Assembly (NCBI GenBank): GCA_963624415.1
Contig: CAVFPQ010000123.1
Coordinates: 1 to 6,575, forward strand
DNA from: RUG806 sp963624415
GTDB lineage: Bacteria; Bacillota; Clostridia; Oscillospirales; Acutalibacteraceae
Reading direction: 5' to 3'
DNA: 6,575 nt
Position 1 is the stretch's first letter. Each line of letters starts with the position of its first letter. Of the stretch, positions 1 to 6,324 are shown one piece after another. Below the pieces are notes generated by a model. It saw only the letters and a list, made by a program, of their open reading frames with translations, ran no database searches and was not told the origin of the DNA. The translations under genes and the position numbers were made by a program.

Positions 1-1
1 A

Positions 2-742
2 TTATTCTATTGATAACAGATATTGCAAGGTCTTAAAATTCTGCTGAGTGCAGTTTTTGAGGTAGAGGGCGGTGAGTTTTGATGCGGATTTAAGGGTTTC
101 GTCATCGGCTGTGAATGAAAAAATATTGCGAAACTCCGAAAATACTATGTGCCTCATCACTGTGACGGCGGAGAGCGAAAGTGCCGGGCAGGCACGGTTT
201 TTGCCGCAGTCATCGCAATACAGATTGCCGTTTAGACAATCAAAATACATAATATCAGACTCGAATTTGCCGCATTCATCACAGGCGACAAGATTCGGGG
301 CATAGCCAGAAATACAGGCAAAACGCAGTTCGAATACGACTTTTATAAGCAAATCGGGCTTTTTGCCGCTGCAAAGAAAACTGAGGCAGTTGAGAATCAG
401 CCGAAGATAATCGACACTGTCAATATTTTCACCGACGCATTTTAGCGACACTTCACAGAAATACTGTGCAAGAGATAATTTTGTAAGATCATTTCTTAAC
501 GCGAAAAAAACTTCAGAAATCGATGCCTCACTGACAGTATATACGCCCTTATTCTCGAAAAATGTCCATGTGCCGTAGCAGAACTGAGACGCAGCGGAAT
601 GGAGCTTGCTTTTGGCTGAGCGAGCACCCTTTGCGAATGCTCGTACAAGTCCTCGTTCACGGGTAAGTATATGAAGTATCGCGTCACTCTCGCCCGTAAC
701 GCTTGTTTTTATGACGATACCGTCAACGGAAAAGCGTTCCAT
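2..742 (-). CDS. recO: DNA repair protein RecO, complete
   Basis: RecO is a recombination mediator. It binds single-stranded DNA and SSB and, with RecR, helps load RecA in gap repair (RecFOR pathway). The 246-residue product matches the family's usual length of about 240-255. The N-terminus (about residues 1-80) has the pattern of the RecO OB-fold, including the basic stretch LVRAFAKGARSAKSK at 32-46. A helical middle section leads to the GYAPNL segment (146-151), then a zinc-binding site of Firmicute type: Cys154/Cys157 (CDEC) and Cys176/Cys179 (CDDC). The ATG overlaps the era stop as TGATG, and no good Shine-Dalgarno precedes it, so translation is probably coupled to era. The TAA stop is at 2-4, so the gene is whole but nothing downstream is visible. 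Identification is by recognised motifs and by position after era, a known pairing. Confidence 0.95.
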   Translation of the reverse strand: MERFSVDGIVIKTSVTGESDAILHILTRERGLVRAFAKGARSAKSKLHSAASQFCYGTWTFFENKGVYTVSEASISEVFFALRNDLTKLSLAQYFCEVSLKCVGENIDSVDYLRLILNCLSFLCSGKKPDLLIKVVFELRFACISGYAPNLVACDECGKFESDIMYFDCLNGNLYCDDCGKNRACPALSLSAVTVMRHIVFSEFRNIFSFTADDETLKSASKLTALYLKNCTQQNFKTLQYLLSIE

Positions 743-744
743 CA
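740..744 (-). promoter_or_regulatory. TGATG stop-start overlap joining era to recO
   Basis: The era stop TGA (744-742) and the recO start ATG (742-740) share one base. The 25 bases before the ATG hold only a weak G-rich stretch (GGGC) and no AGGAGG-like site. Terminating ribosomes probably restart on recO. The overlap is seen directly; the coupling is inferred. Confidence 0.75.
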
Positions 745-1638
745 GTCAAGCCCGAAATTATGAATAAGCCCTTCACGGTTACGCCAGTCCTCTTTTACCT
801 TTACCCAGCATTTGAGGTTGACACGGCAGTCAAAAAAGCGTTCCAGCTCTTTTCGTGCGGAAGTCGAAATGCGTTTGAGCATATCGCCGCCCTTGCCGAT
901 GATTATACCCTTATGGCTCTCTTTTTCGCAGTAAATCGTAGCTTCAATATCAAGCAGACCGTCGTCACGCTCCTTAAAGCGTTCAATGGCAACTGCCACA
1001 CCGTGCGGAATTTCTTTATCTATATAGCGGAGAATTTTTTCACGGATATACTCTGCGGCGATAACCTTTTCGGGCTGGTCTGTGAGGGTATCATCGGGGA
1101 ACAGATGCTCCCCAGGGAAGGCAAGACCTTTAAGCTCGTCGAGAAGCTCATTTAAGCCGTTGCCGTCACGCGCGGACACCGGGACAATCGCCTTGAAGCT
1201 ATAAAGCGAAGAAAATTCGGCTATTCTTGTAAGAAGCTCCTCTTTATTTTCAACTGTATCTATTTTATTTATCGCAAGCACCGTGGGCAGCTCAAGCTTT
1301 TCGATTTTTTTGAGGATAGTCTTTTCGGCATCACGAATTTCACCGGACGGCTCAATTACAAGCAGACAGGCATCGACATCGTTTATCCCCTGTCCGACCG
1401 CACGAATCATATTTTCTCCGAGCTTGTTTTTCGGTTTATGATAACCGGGAGTATCGGTAAACACAAGCTGTGTCGCACCGTCGGTCAATACGCCCATAAT
1501 GCGTGTGCGTGTTGTCTGCGGTTTCGGGGAGACAATGGCGACTTTTTCGCCCAAAAATCTGTTAAGCAAAGAGCTTTTGCCGACATTGGGGCAGCCGACA
1601 ATCGCTATAAACGCTGTTTTTTCGGTAGTTTTCTGCAT
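742..1638 (-). CDS. era: GTPase Era
   Basis: Era is an essential GTPase that binds the 3' end of 16S rRNA and acts in 30S subunit maturation at the cytoplasmic face of the membrane. The 298-residue product has normal length and all diagnostic parts. G1 is GCPNVGKS (15-22), the effector region is QTTRTR (41-46), G3 is DTPG (62-65), G4 is NKID (124-127) and G5 is SAR (155-157). The C-terminal KH RNA-binding domain has HKGIIIGKGG (242-251) and the conserved ending with DWR at 285-287 or nearby. The ATG at 1638 places G1 at the usual distance from the N-terminus and has an AAAGG ribosome site 8 bases upstream. era lies 174 bases after ybeY and overlaps recO by one base. The motif set leaves little room for another GTPase such as Der or MnmE, which lack this KH ending. 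Confidence 0.98.
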   Translation of the reverse strand: MQKTTEKTAFIAIVGCPNVGKSSLLNRFLGEKVAIVSPKPQTTRTRIMGVLTDGATQLVFTDTPGYHKPKNKLGENMIRAVGQGINDVDACLLVIEPSGEIRDAEKTILKKIEKLELPTVLAINKIDTVENKEELLTRIAEFSSLYSFKAIVPVSARDGNGLNELLDELKGLAFPGEHLFPDDTLTDQPEKVIAAEYIREKILRYIDKEIPHGVAVAIERFKERDDGLLDIEATIYCEKESHKGIIIGKGGDMLKRISTSARKELERFFDCRVNLKCWVKVKEDWRNREGLIHNFGLD

Positions 1639-1646
1639 TTTTGTAA

Positions 1647-1653
1647 CCTTTCT
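1647..1653 (-). promoter_or_regulatory. Ribosome binding site of era
   Basis: On the minus strand AGAAAGG lies 8 bases before the era ATG. It is a moderate match to the anti-Shine-Dalgarno sequence and supports the chosen start. Confidence 0.65.
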
Positions 1654-1693
1654 GCAATAAATAAGGGGTCGGGGGAATACACTGTGCGTCTTG

Positions 1694-1764
1694 GATTATA
1701 CAGCTTCGCAAACGGTTAGTTCATTAAAGAAAATCAGATTAAAAATATGCGAAGCCTTATAATT
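1694..1764. repeat. Long interrupted inverted repeat in the ybeY-era gap
   Basis: GCTTCGCA (1703-1710) is perfectly complementary to TGCGAAGC (1748-1755). After a 2-by-2 mismatch the pairing resumes with ATTATA (1695-1700) against TATAAT (1758-1763). The loop is 37 bases and AT-rich. No T-run follows on either strand in a position typical of an intrinsic terminator, so its role is unknown. It could be a folded leader or a processing site between ybeY and era. Confidence 0.55.
1695..1723 (-). promoter_or_regulatory. Candidate promoter for era-recO
   Basis: On the minus strand a perfect TATAAT (1700-1695) is preceded directly by TG. At 17-base spacing the -35 position reads TGAACT (1723-1718), only three of six matches to TTGACA. 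Transcription would start near 1688, giving a leader of about 50 bases. The -10 is good and the -35 is poor. Perfect hexamers arise by chance in AT-rich gaps, so this is a suggestion only. The -10 falls inside the intergenic repeat. Confidence 0.35.
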
Positions 1765-1812
1765 AAAAACCGCATAATTTCCGACATTGCCAACTGCTGA
1801 CTGCTGATTGAA

Positions 1813-2319
1813 TTACTCTTCGTCCATATAGTAGCTGCCGTTTCTTTTAAGCCCCAGCTGTGTTAAAACCGTCTCTTCTTTTTCTCTCATTCTTACGGCT
1901 TCGAGTCCGCCGTTTACGTGGTCATAGCCCAAAAGATGAAGCATTGAGTGAACGGTAAGGAAAGCGATTTCACGCTCAAGCGAATGGCCGTATTCATCAG
2001 CCTGCTCCATTGCCTTCTGAACGGAAATTACAATATCGCCGAGTACATATGCGCCCGTGTCGGGATTTTTGTCGTATACGCCGTTTTCACCGAGCGGGAA
2101 CGAGAGAACATCCGTTTCTCTGTCTATGTTGCGGTATTCGGCATTAAGCTGTTTTATGCCCTCGTTGTCAACAAAGCGAACACTTATTTCAGCCGAACCC
2201 TCAAATTTTTCGAGCTGAAGCACGGCATGACAGCATCTTCTGATTAGAAGTCTTGTCCCGGACGGCACTTTAACCGTATTCTGGTCGTTTGTGATTATTA
2301 CCTTTACTTTGTCAGCCAT
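1813..2319 (-). CDS. ybeY: Endoribonuclease YbeY (rRNA maturation metalloprotein)
   Basis: YbeY is a single-strand endoribonuclease involved in 16S rRNA 3'-end maturation and 70S ribosome quality control. The 168-residue product has normal length and carries the signature zinc motif HSMLHLLGYDH, with His124, His128 and His134 as metal ligands. Upstream of it are the conserved TDVLSFP (69-75) and GDIVIS (94-99), with Arg67 in the usual position before TDVLSFP. The ATG is six bases after the phoH stop and is served by a ribosome site overlapping that stop, so the start is well supported. The phoH-ybeY pairing is widespread and fits their shared role in RNA metabolism. The last 15 or so residues (RNGSYYMDEE) are a variable tail. 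Nothing is truncated. Confidence 0.97.
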   Translation of the reverse strand: MADKVKVIITNDQNTVKVPSGTRLLIRRCCHAVLQLEKFEGSAEISVRFVDNEGIKQLNAEYRNIDRETDVLSFPLGENGVYDKNPDTGAYVLGDIVISVQKAMEQADEYGHSLEREIAFLTVHSMLHLLGYDHVNGGLEAVRMREKEETVLTQLGLKRNGSYYMDEE

Positions 2320-2325
2320 TGTAAA

Positions 2326-3321
2326 TTACCTCTTTCCGTCAATTTTGGCTTTGTCTTTTTTATCGTTTGTTTTTTCATTATATTTTTCGTACGCTTTTAT
2401 GATATCCTGCACAAGACGGTGACGAACAACATCCTTTTCGGTAAAACGAACCGTTGCTATATCGGGAATATCCTTCAGAATTTTGACAGCCTCTTTGAGT
2501 CCGGATTTTTTGCCGTCGGGCAGGTCAATCTGCGTAACGTCTCCGGTTACCACAATCTTTGAATTAAAGCCGAGACGTGTCAGAAACATTTTCATCTGTT
2601 CGGGCGTTGTGTTCTGTGCTTCATCGAGAATTATAAAGCTGTCATCAAGCGTTCTGCCTCGCATATACGCAAGAGGCGCGACTTCTATACTCCCCTTTTC
2701 CTGGCATTTCTGAAAATTATCCGCTCCGAGCATATCAAACAGCGCATCATAGAGCGGTCTTAAATACGGATCAACCTTCTGCTGAAGATCTCCGGGAAGA
2801 AATCCGAGCTTTTCACCGGCTTCAACCGCCGGGCGTGTCAGAATAATTCTTGACACTTCCTTTGCTCTGAATGCCTTTACCGCCATTGCTACGGCTAAAT
2901 ACGTTTTGCCCGTACCCGCAGGACCGACACCGAAAACAATGGTGTTGGAATTTATCATATCAATATATTTTTTCTGTCCGAGTGTTTTGGGCTTGACGGG
3001 TTTGCCGGACATTGTAATACAGATACAGTCGGAGGCTATTGACTGAATTTTGTCATCGGAACCCTCATTCACAAGAGAAATGCAATATCTGACATTCTGC
3101 TCGGTGAGTGCCTCGCCCTTGTTTAAGAGCATTATAAGCCCCTCGGCGGCTTTTGCGGCAAGTGATACCTTTTCGGGGTCGCCGCATATTTTCATGGAGT
3201 CGCCCCGACACACGACATTTACGCCGTACTCGTTTTCGATAAGCTTTATGTTTTCGTCAAAATTTCCGAATAGGCTTATTGCCTGCTCCATACGGTCAAA
3301 GTTAAGAGTATATTCGTACAT
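2326..3321 (-). CDS. phoH: PhoH-like ATPase (YbeZ type)
   Basis: This is a cytoplasmic P-loop ATPase of the PhoH family. In many bacteria it is encoded beside ybeY and is associated with RNA metabolism; its precise reaction is not settled. The product is 331 residues, normal for the YbeZ-like branch. An N-terminal region of about 110 residues precedes the ATPase domain. Walker A is GPAGTGKT (133-140), with Lys139 as the nucleotide-binding lysine. Walker B is FIILDEAQN (229-237), with Asp233 and Glu234. Family signatures include LTRPAVEAGEKLGFLPGD (161-178), YMRGRTL (219-225), VTGDVTQIDLP (258-268) and RHRLV (300-304). The tail from about 314 is lysine- and aspartate-rich and probably disordered. 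The ATG has GAGGA 9 bases upstream. The gene is 12 bases after the DUF4364 gene and 6 bases before ybeY. Confidence 0.95.
   Translation of the reverse strand: MYEYTLNFDRMEQAISLFGNFDENIKLIENEYGVNVVCRGDSMKICGDPEKVSLAAKAAEGLIMLLNKGEALTEQNVRYCISLVNEGSDDKIQSIASDCICITMSGKPVKPKTLGQKKYIDMINSNTIVFGVGPAGTGKTYLAVAMAVKAFRAKEVSRIILTRPAVEAGEKLGFLPGDLQQKVDPYLRPLYDALFDMLGADNFQKCQEKGSIEVAPLAYMRGRTLDDSFIILDEAQNTTPEQMKMFLTRLGFNSKIVVTGDVTQIDLPDGKKSGLKEAVKILKDIPDIATVRFTEKDVVRHRLVQDIIKAYEKYNEKTNDKKDKAKIDGKR
2328..2334 (-). promoter_or_regulatory. Ribosome binding site of ybeY overlapping the phoH stop
   Basis: The minus strand reads AAGAGGTAA, with GAGGT 8 bases before the ybeY ATG. The TAA that completes it is the phoH stop codon. 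This arrangement suggests coupled translation of the two genes. Confidence 0.7.
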
Positions 3322-3330
3322 TTATTTACT

Positions 3331-3335
3331 TCCTC
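3331..3335 (-). promoter_or_regulatory. Ribosome binding site of phoH overlapping the preceding stop codon
   Basis: GAGGA on the minus strand lies 9 bases before the phoH ATG. Its first bases belong to the TGA stop (3336-3334) of the DUF4364 gene, so the two reading frames are tightly linked. Confidence 0.7.
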
Positions 3336-3891
3336 AGTGTGTTATGGAATCGATTACGGCGGAATAGAGCTTTTCGGGCTCGTCTAAAAATGTTCTGCAT
3401 ACGACATCGGCCTGCAAAGAATCCGCACAATAGAGCGAAGTTTTAAGCATCAGGCAGTCGCCGTCTTTTATGGAGAGAACCGCATAATAGCCGTCGTCAC
3501 GCTTTTCGGTAATCGCCTCAACTCCGCAGCGTTTTCTCTCTTTAGCCGCAACCTCCATTGCCGCTTTAAGAGCCATATCACGCACACGGTGCGGAATATC
3601 GGTTTCAAGATGCTGTGCGGCATCCCTGCCCTTAGGAAGAAGCGAATAATACTCGTCATCTTCACGCTTTTCGCATTTTGCGAGTCCGTTTTCGGTTATT
3701 TCACCGAGAGCGGCATTCACCTCAAAAAAGTTCGCAAGCTCCGTTATCTGAAGCGCCGCGTTAAGACCGCTCTTTGAAATGGGTCGGTCAAGTCCCGATA
3801 AAACATAACATAACAGAACCTTTATATCGTATCTGGTTCTGAGTCCCCCAAGGCTTACACCCTGAGTAAAAGCATCGTATTCCTGCTGCAT
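3334..3891 (-). CDS. DUF4364 family protein, winged-helix-like
   Basis: This 185-residue soluble protein resembles DUF4364, a Firmicute family with a predicted winged-helix fold and no settled function. Recognised features are the N-terminal GGLRTRYDIKVLLCYVLSGLDRP (15-37, family pattern with IK-LL-YVL), a helix-turn-helix-like stretch ending NAALGEITENGL (about 58-69), and the tail of that region YYSLLPKGRDAAQHLETDIPHRVRD (81-105). Residues 106-185 resemble the variable second half, which is probably alpha/beta. It has no signal peptide or membrane segment. A DNA- or RNA-binding role is possible from the fold, but no target is visible. The ribosome site is weak: GGAGA sits about 12 bases upstream of the ATG, so translation may depend on the lipoprotein gene 28 bases upstream. 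The family call is from memory of the motif pattern. Confidence 0.75.
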   Translation of the reverse strand: MQQEYDAFTQGVSLGGLRTRYDIKVLLCYVLSGLDRPISKSGLNAALQITELANFFEVNAALGEITENGLAKCEKREDDEYYSLLPKGRDAAQHLETDIPHRVRDMALKAAMEVAAKERKRCGVEAITEKRDDGYYAVLSIKDGDCLMLKTSLYCADSLQADVVCRTFLDEPEKLYSAVIDSITH

Positions 3892-3919
3892 TTTGGTCTT
3901 TGCTCTCCGATTGAATAGA

Positions 3920-6064
3920 TTAGTTTACACGAATATAATTATACGGCAATACGGATATATCGCCGATATTTACCGAATAGTTATTGTAGTTTACATAGAC
4001 AAAAGCGCCGTTGTCGTAGCCAGTGCAATATACGCCGCTTTCGATTTTTGAGTGACTTATAATTCTGCTTGACGAAAGGTCCGACAGATTTTCCGCCGCC
4101 TCGGTCACAAAATCAACGGCATCGCTGTATGTGTTTGTATAGCAATAGACTGAGCTTTCGTCAAACACCCACAGATAATAAGGCAGGGCACCGTACTCAA
4201 CAGCCTTAAGAAGCTCAAGCTTCTGAATGGAAGCCGCATTTGCCGCACTGCCCGTATATGTCACGCTCGAATGAATTACAGCCTGAACAAACGGCACACC
4301 GACATAAGCATCCGTCTCTTCAACGGTTGTATAGAGCGGAATATCCGTTATGAGTGACGCGGATTTTATTTCGCCTATATCGGGCGAACACAGTGCTATG
4401 TTTTGGCGTGTGGCAAATGACGAAATCGCACTGCTTTTGGCGTTGTGAATATCCTCTTTCGACATACCGGATGAAATATCGCATATGTTTTCAAGTCCCG
4501 CATCCATAACGGCAAAGCCCGGTATATCTGTTTTCTCTGCATCATTCATTATGCTTATAAGCCGTTTTTCAATTGCGTTAGCAGTCAGCGGATTTACGGT
4601 ATAGCTTTCGGCGCCGACCTGCCCCGCAAGAGGATTTTTAACGGTCGCAGTCTGCTTTTTTCCGGACACATCCGCCGCAGTGCTTTTTGATGAAGCGTTC
4701 TTTATTCCGAACAGATTTACACCCATATAGATATTGAAATTCTGCGTTTTGGCGTAATCACAGAGATTATAAAGAGCTTTTGCACTTCCGACACCGTGTG
4801 CCGTATTCAGAGAATTATTTCCGTTTCCGACAAGACCGCCCGAAAAAGCGCCGCTGACGACAAGCTCTATATCATTAACGTTTTTGGCTTTCAGGAGACT
4901 TAACAAATCCTCAGTCTGCTCAAAATCGGACACCGCGTTTTTTGACGAACCGTCAACACTTGCAACGGTATTTATAACAAGCGGATAATAATCGTCTTTA
5001 ACGGTCTCCGAGGACAGTGTGCCGTTTCTTATAAGCCTTTCACGGCACGACAGCGCCATGTCGGTATATGTGACATCATCGCCGGTCAGAAATCTGTAAC
5101 ACACGCTTATTTTTCCGTTATAAGCATTCGAATAACAGTATTTTGAGCCGTCCGTTTTGTTCTCGGTCACACAAAAAGTCGGATACACAACCGCCGCAGA
5201 GTAAGGATCACTTTCGGGGCGTTTCGCTTTTACGGTACAAAGTGAAGCACCGCCTTCAATTACCGCAACAAAAGCACCCTTGTTATGCTTTAATCCGAAT
5301 GCGGGAATAACAGCTCGGTTTTCGTCGGAGCCGTAAATATCAAATGAAAGATCGGCGGTTAAAGAATCGACTTTATCGGTATACATAACAGCGCCGCATC
5401 CGTCGGGGACAAGAATAAAATCGGAGTTTTCGGCGTTTTCATTTTTTCTGTAAGCACCGAAATACGGCATAAGCGTAATGCTCTCCAACACGGTATCGGG
5501 GGACAGCTCAACAGCGGAGCAGTCAACCGAAACACACAAATCGCCGTCCGTTAAAGTAAATTCAACGGTAAGCTTTGCCGCCGCGCCGCCCGTGACCGAA
5601 GACAAGGGGTCAACCGCATTCTCTCGTGTGTCGGCGACAAGATATTGAACCTTTACGCCGGTATCGGTTTTTTCGTATTTATATGTGCCGTACTGCACAC
5701 TGTTATCCTGAGAATTGAGATAATATATTCCGTCGGACTTGCGCAGGACAATATCAAAAACACAAGCCGAGCCGTTGTCAAATGACGGCAGACAGCACCA
5801 TATATTGCCGTTTTCGCTGTCGGTTACAACGGGTGCGGCTTTTGCTGAGTCAAAAGCGAGAGTCAGATTGCCGTATGTGCCTATAACTTCCTTTTCGCTG
5901 TTGTCGGTCATGTGAAACGAGGCACTGCCCGAACCGGTAATTATGTCTGATTTTTTTATAACAAGTGACCTGACCGAATCGGAGTCCGAGACACAGGATG
6001 TCATACACAAAATAAGTGCCATCAACAGGCACAAAACAGAAATCAGTCTGAATTTATGTATCAT
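3920..6064 (-). CDS. Exported lipoprotein with DUF5696-type domain
   Basis: The 714-residue product starts with a lipoprotein signal: KFR (4-6), a hydrophobic core (7-20) and MTSC with Cys24 as the likely lipidated residue. The -3 residue is Met rather than the usual Leu, so the lipobox is slightly off consensus. A beta-rich half follows, with GNLTLAFD (65-72), GNIWCCLP (86-93), LMPYFGA (198-204), LVPDGCGAVMY (218-228) and IPAFGLKHNKGAFVAVIEGG (253-272). These match the pattern I know from DUF5696 proteins of Firmicutes. Residues about 360-650 have alternating strand and helix segments suggesting a barrel like that of glycosidases, ending in VPFVQAVIHSSVTYTG (590-605) and LKAVEYGALPYYLWVF (619-634). 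A short C-terminal beta piece covers 665-714. Function is unknown; carbohydrate binding or hydrolysis is only an inference from the fold. After Cys24 there are 16 further cysteines, many for an exported Firmicute protein. It is the first gene of the cluster and has a strong ribosome site. Confidence 0.8.
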   Translation of the reverse strand: MIHKFRLISVLCLLMALILCMTSCVSDSDSVRSLVIKKSDIITGSGSASFHMTDNSEKEVIGTYGNLTLAFDSAKAAPVVTDSENGNIWCCLPSFDNGSACVFDIVLRKSDGIYYLNSQDNSVQYGTYKYEKTDTGVKVQYLVADTRENAVDPLSSVTGGAAAKLTVEFTLTDGDLCVSVDCSAVELSPDTVLESITLMPYFGAYRKNENAENSDFILVPDGCGAVMYTDKVDSLTADLSFDIYGSDENRAVIPAFGLKHNKGAFVAVIEGGASLCTVKAKRPESDPYSAAVVYPTFCVTENKTDGSKYCYSNAYNGKISVCYRFLTGDDVTYTDMALSCRERLIRNGTLSSETVKDDYYPLVINTVASVDGSSKNAVSDFEQTEDLLSLLKAKNVNDIELVVSGAFSGGLVGNGNNSLNTAHGVGSAKALYNLCDYAKTQNFNIYMGVNLFGIKNASSKSTAADVSGKKQTATVKNPLAGQVGAESYTVNPLTANAIEKRLISIMNDAEKTDIPGFAVMDAGLENICDISSGMSKEDIHNAKSSAISSFATRQNIALCSPDIGEIKSASLITDIPLYTTVEETDAYVGVPFVQAVIHSSVTYTGSAANAASIQKLELLKAVEYGALPYYLWVFDESSVYCYTNTYSDAVDFVTEAAENLSDLSSSRIISHSKIESGVYCTGYDNGAFVYVNYNNYSVNIGDISVLPYNYIRVN

Positions 6065-6071
6065 CCGTATG

Positions 6072-6077
6072 CCTCCT
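6072..6077 (-). promoter_or_regulatory. Strong ribosome binding site of the lipoprotein gene
   Basis: AGGAGG on the minus strand lies 7 bases before the ATG at 6064. It is the strongest such site in the window and fixes the start, which also gives a sensible signal peptide. Confidence 0.85.
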
Positions 6078-6103
6078 GTTGTTTTTCGCGAGAATTTAGT
6101 ATC

Positions 6104-6132
6104 ATATTAACATAAATTTACGCCTAAATCAA
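6104..6132 (-). promoter_or_regulatory. Candidate promoter of the gene cluster
   Basis: The minus strand reads TTGATT (6132-6127), 17 bases, then TAATAT (6109-6104). Each hexamer matches the SigA consensus at four of six positions with ideal spacing. Transcription would start near 6097, giving a leader of about 33 bases ending in AGGAGG. The surrounding stretch (6091-6180) is very AT-rich and offers other weak pairs, so the exact site is uncertain. Confidence 0.35.
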
Positions 6133-6180
6133 GCATATTGCACTAAATTTTACAGAATTTCAAAAATGGACAAACAGATT

Positions 6181-6221
6181 AAAAACAGTCTGCGGGTTGA
6201 GTAATCTCAAGGCAAGCAGAC
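6181..6221 (-). terminator. Possible intrinsic terminator of a minus-strand gene beyond the window
   Basis: Read on the minus strand, GTCTGC (6221-6216) pairs with GCAGAC (6193-6188). Inside it TTGAG (6210-6206) pairs with CTCAA (6201-6197) around a four-base loop, with a 5-by-3 internal loop between the stems. The hairpin is followed after two bases by TTTTT (6185-6181). This suits a terminator separating an upstream transcript from the lipoprotein promoter. The internal loop weakens it, and the upstream gene is not in the window. Confidence 0.45.
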
Positions 6222-6231
6222 GAGCGAACAA

Positions 6232-6317
6232 AACAATTGGCAATGTCTGTTATAATGTAGAATGCAGAATGCATAATGCATAATGTCGGAAGACACTGCG
6301 TGTCTTGGATTATATAG
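6232..6317. repeat. Intergenic direct repeat, copy A
   Basis: The block starts AACAATTGGCAATGTCTG and ends CTTGGATTATATAG. It recurs 108 bases further on as copy B with only a few changes over the first 59 bases. It contains four to five seven-base units (TGTAGAA, TGCAGAA, TGCATAA, TGCATAA, TGTCGGA at 6256-6290), then a perfect hairpin. No reading frame, terminal inverted repeat or target duplication was found. Confidence 0.85.
6290..6306. repeat. Perfect hairpin in copy A (stem 7, loop TGC)
   Basis: AAGACAC-TGC-GTGTCTT is a perfect seven-base-pair inverted repeat with a three-base loop. An outer pairing CGGAA (6287-6291) with TTCCG (6318-6322) could form an alternative or enclosing stem. 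No T-run follows on either strand, so it is not a typical terminator. Confidence 0.75.
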
Positions 6318-6324
6318 TTCCGCA

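Larger units (their letters stand above)
1671..1809. repeat. Diverged, rearranged copy of the intergenic repeat (copy C) in the ybeY-era gap
   Basis: Three blocks match the repeat pair upstream of the lipoprotein gene. About 1676-1719 aligns with 6289-6335, with the shared core GTCTTGGATTATA followed by AGCTTCGCA here and AGTTCCGCA there. GCATAATTTCCGA (1772-1784) matches GCATAATTTCGGA of copy B at 12 of 13 bases. GACATTGCCAA (1783-1793) is the exact reverse complement of TTGGCAATGTC (6237-6247) in copy A. The blocks are in a different order, one of them inverted, so this is a shuffled relative rather than a simple copy. It ends in a short seven-base repetition, AACTGCT GACTGCT GATTGAA, at 1792-1812. 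No coding region is evident in the 174-base gap. Confidence 0.6.

Noticed and set aside
72..305. Plus-strand open frame of 77 codons opposite recO
   Set aside because: It is antisense to the zinc-site half of RecO and shows no domain.
760..1155. Plus-strand open frame of 131 codons opposite era
   Set aside because: It lies wholly antisense to a complete Era gene with all motifs and has no recognisable domain.
1948..2247. Plus-strand open frame of 99 codons opposite ybeY
   Set aside because: It is antisense to the conserved YbeY frame and its product has no family features.
3050..3367. Plus-strand open frame of 105 codons opposite the start of phoH
   Set aside because: It is antisense to PhoH and the DUF4364 end, with low-complexity serine-rich translation and no good ribosome site.
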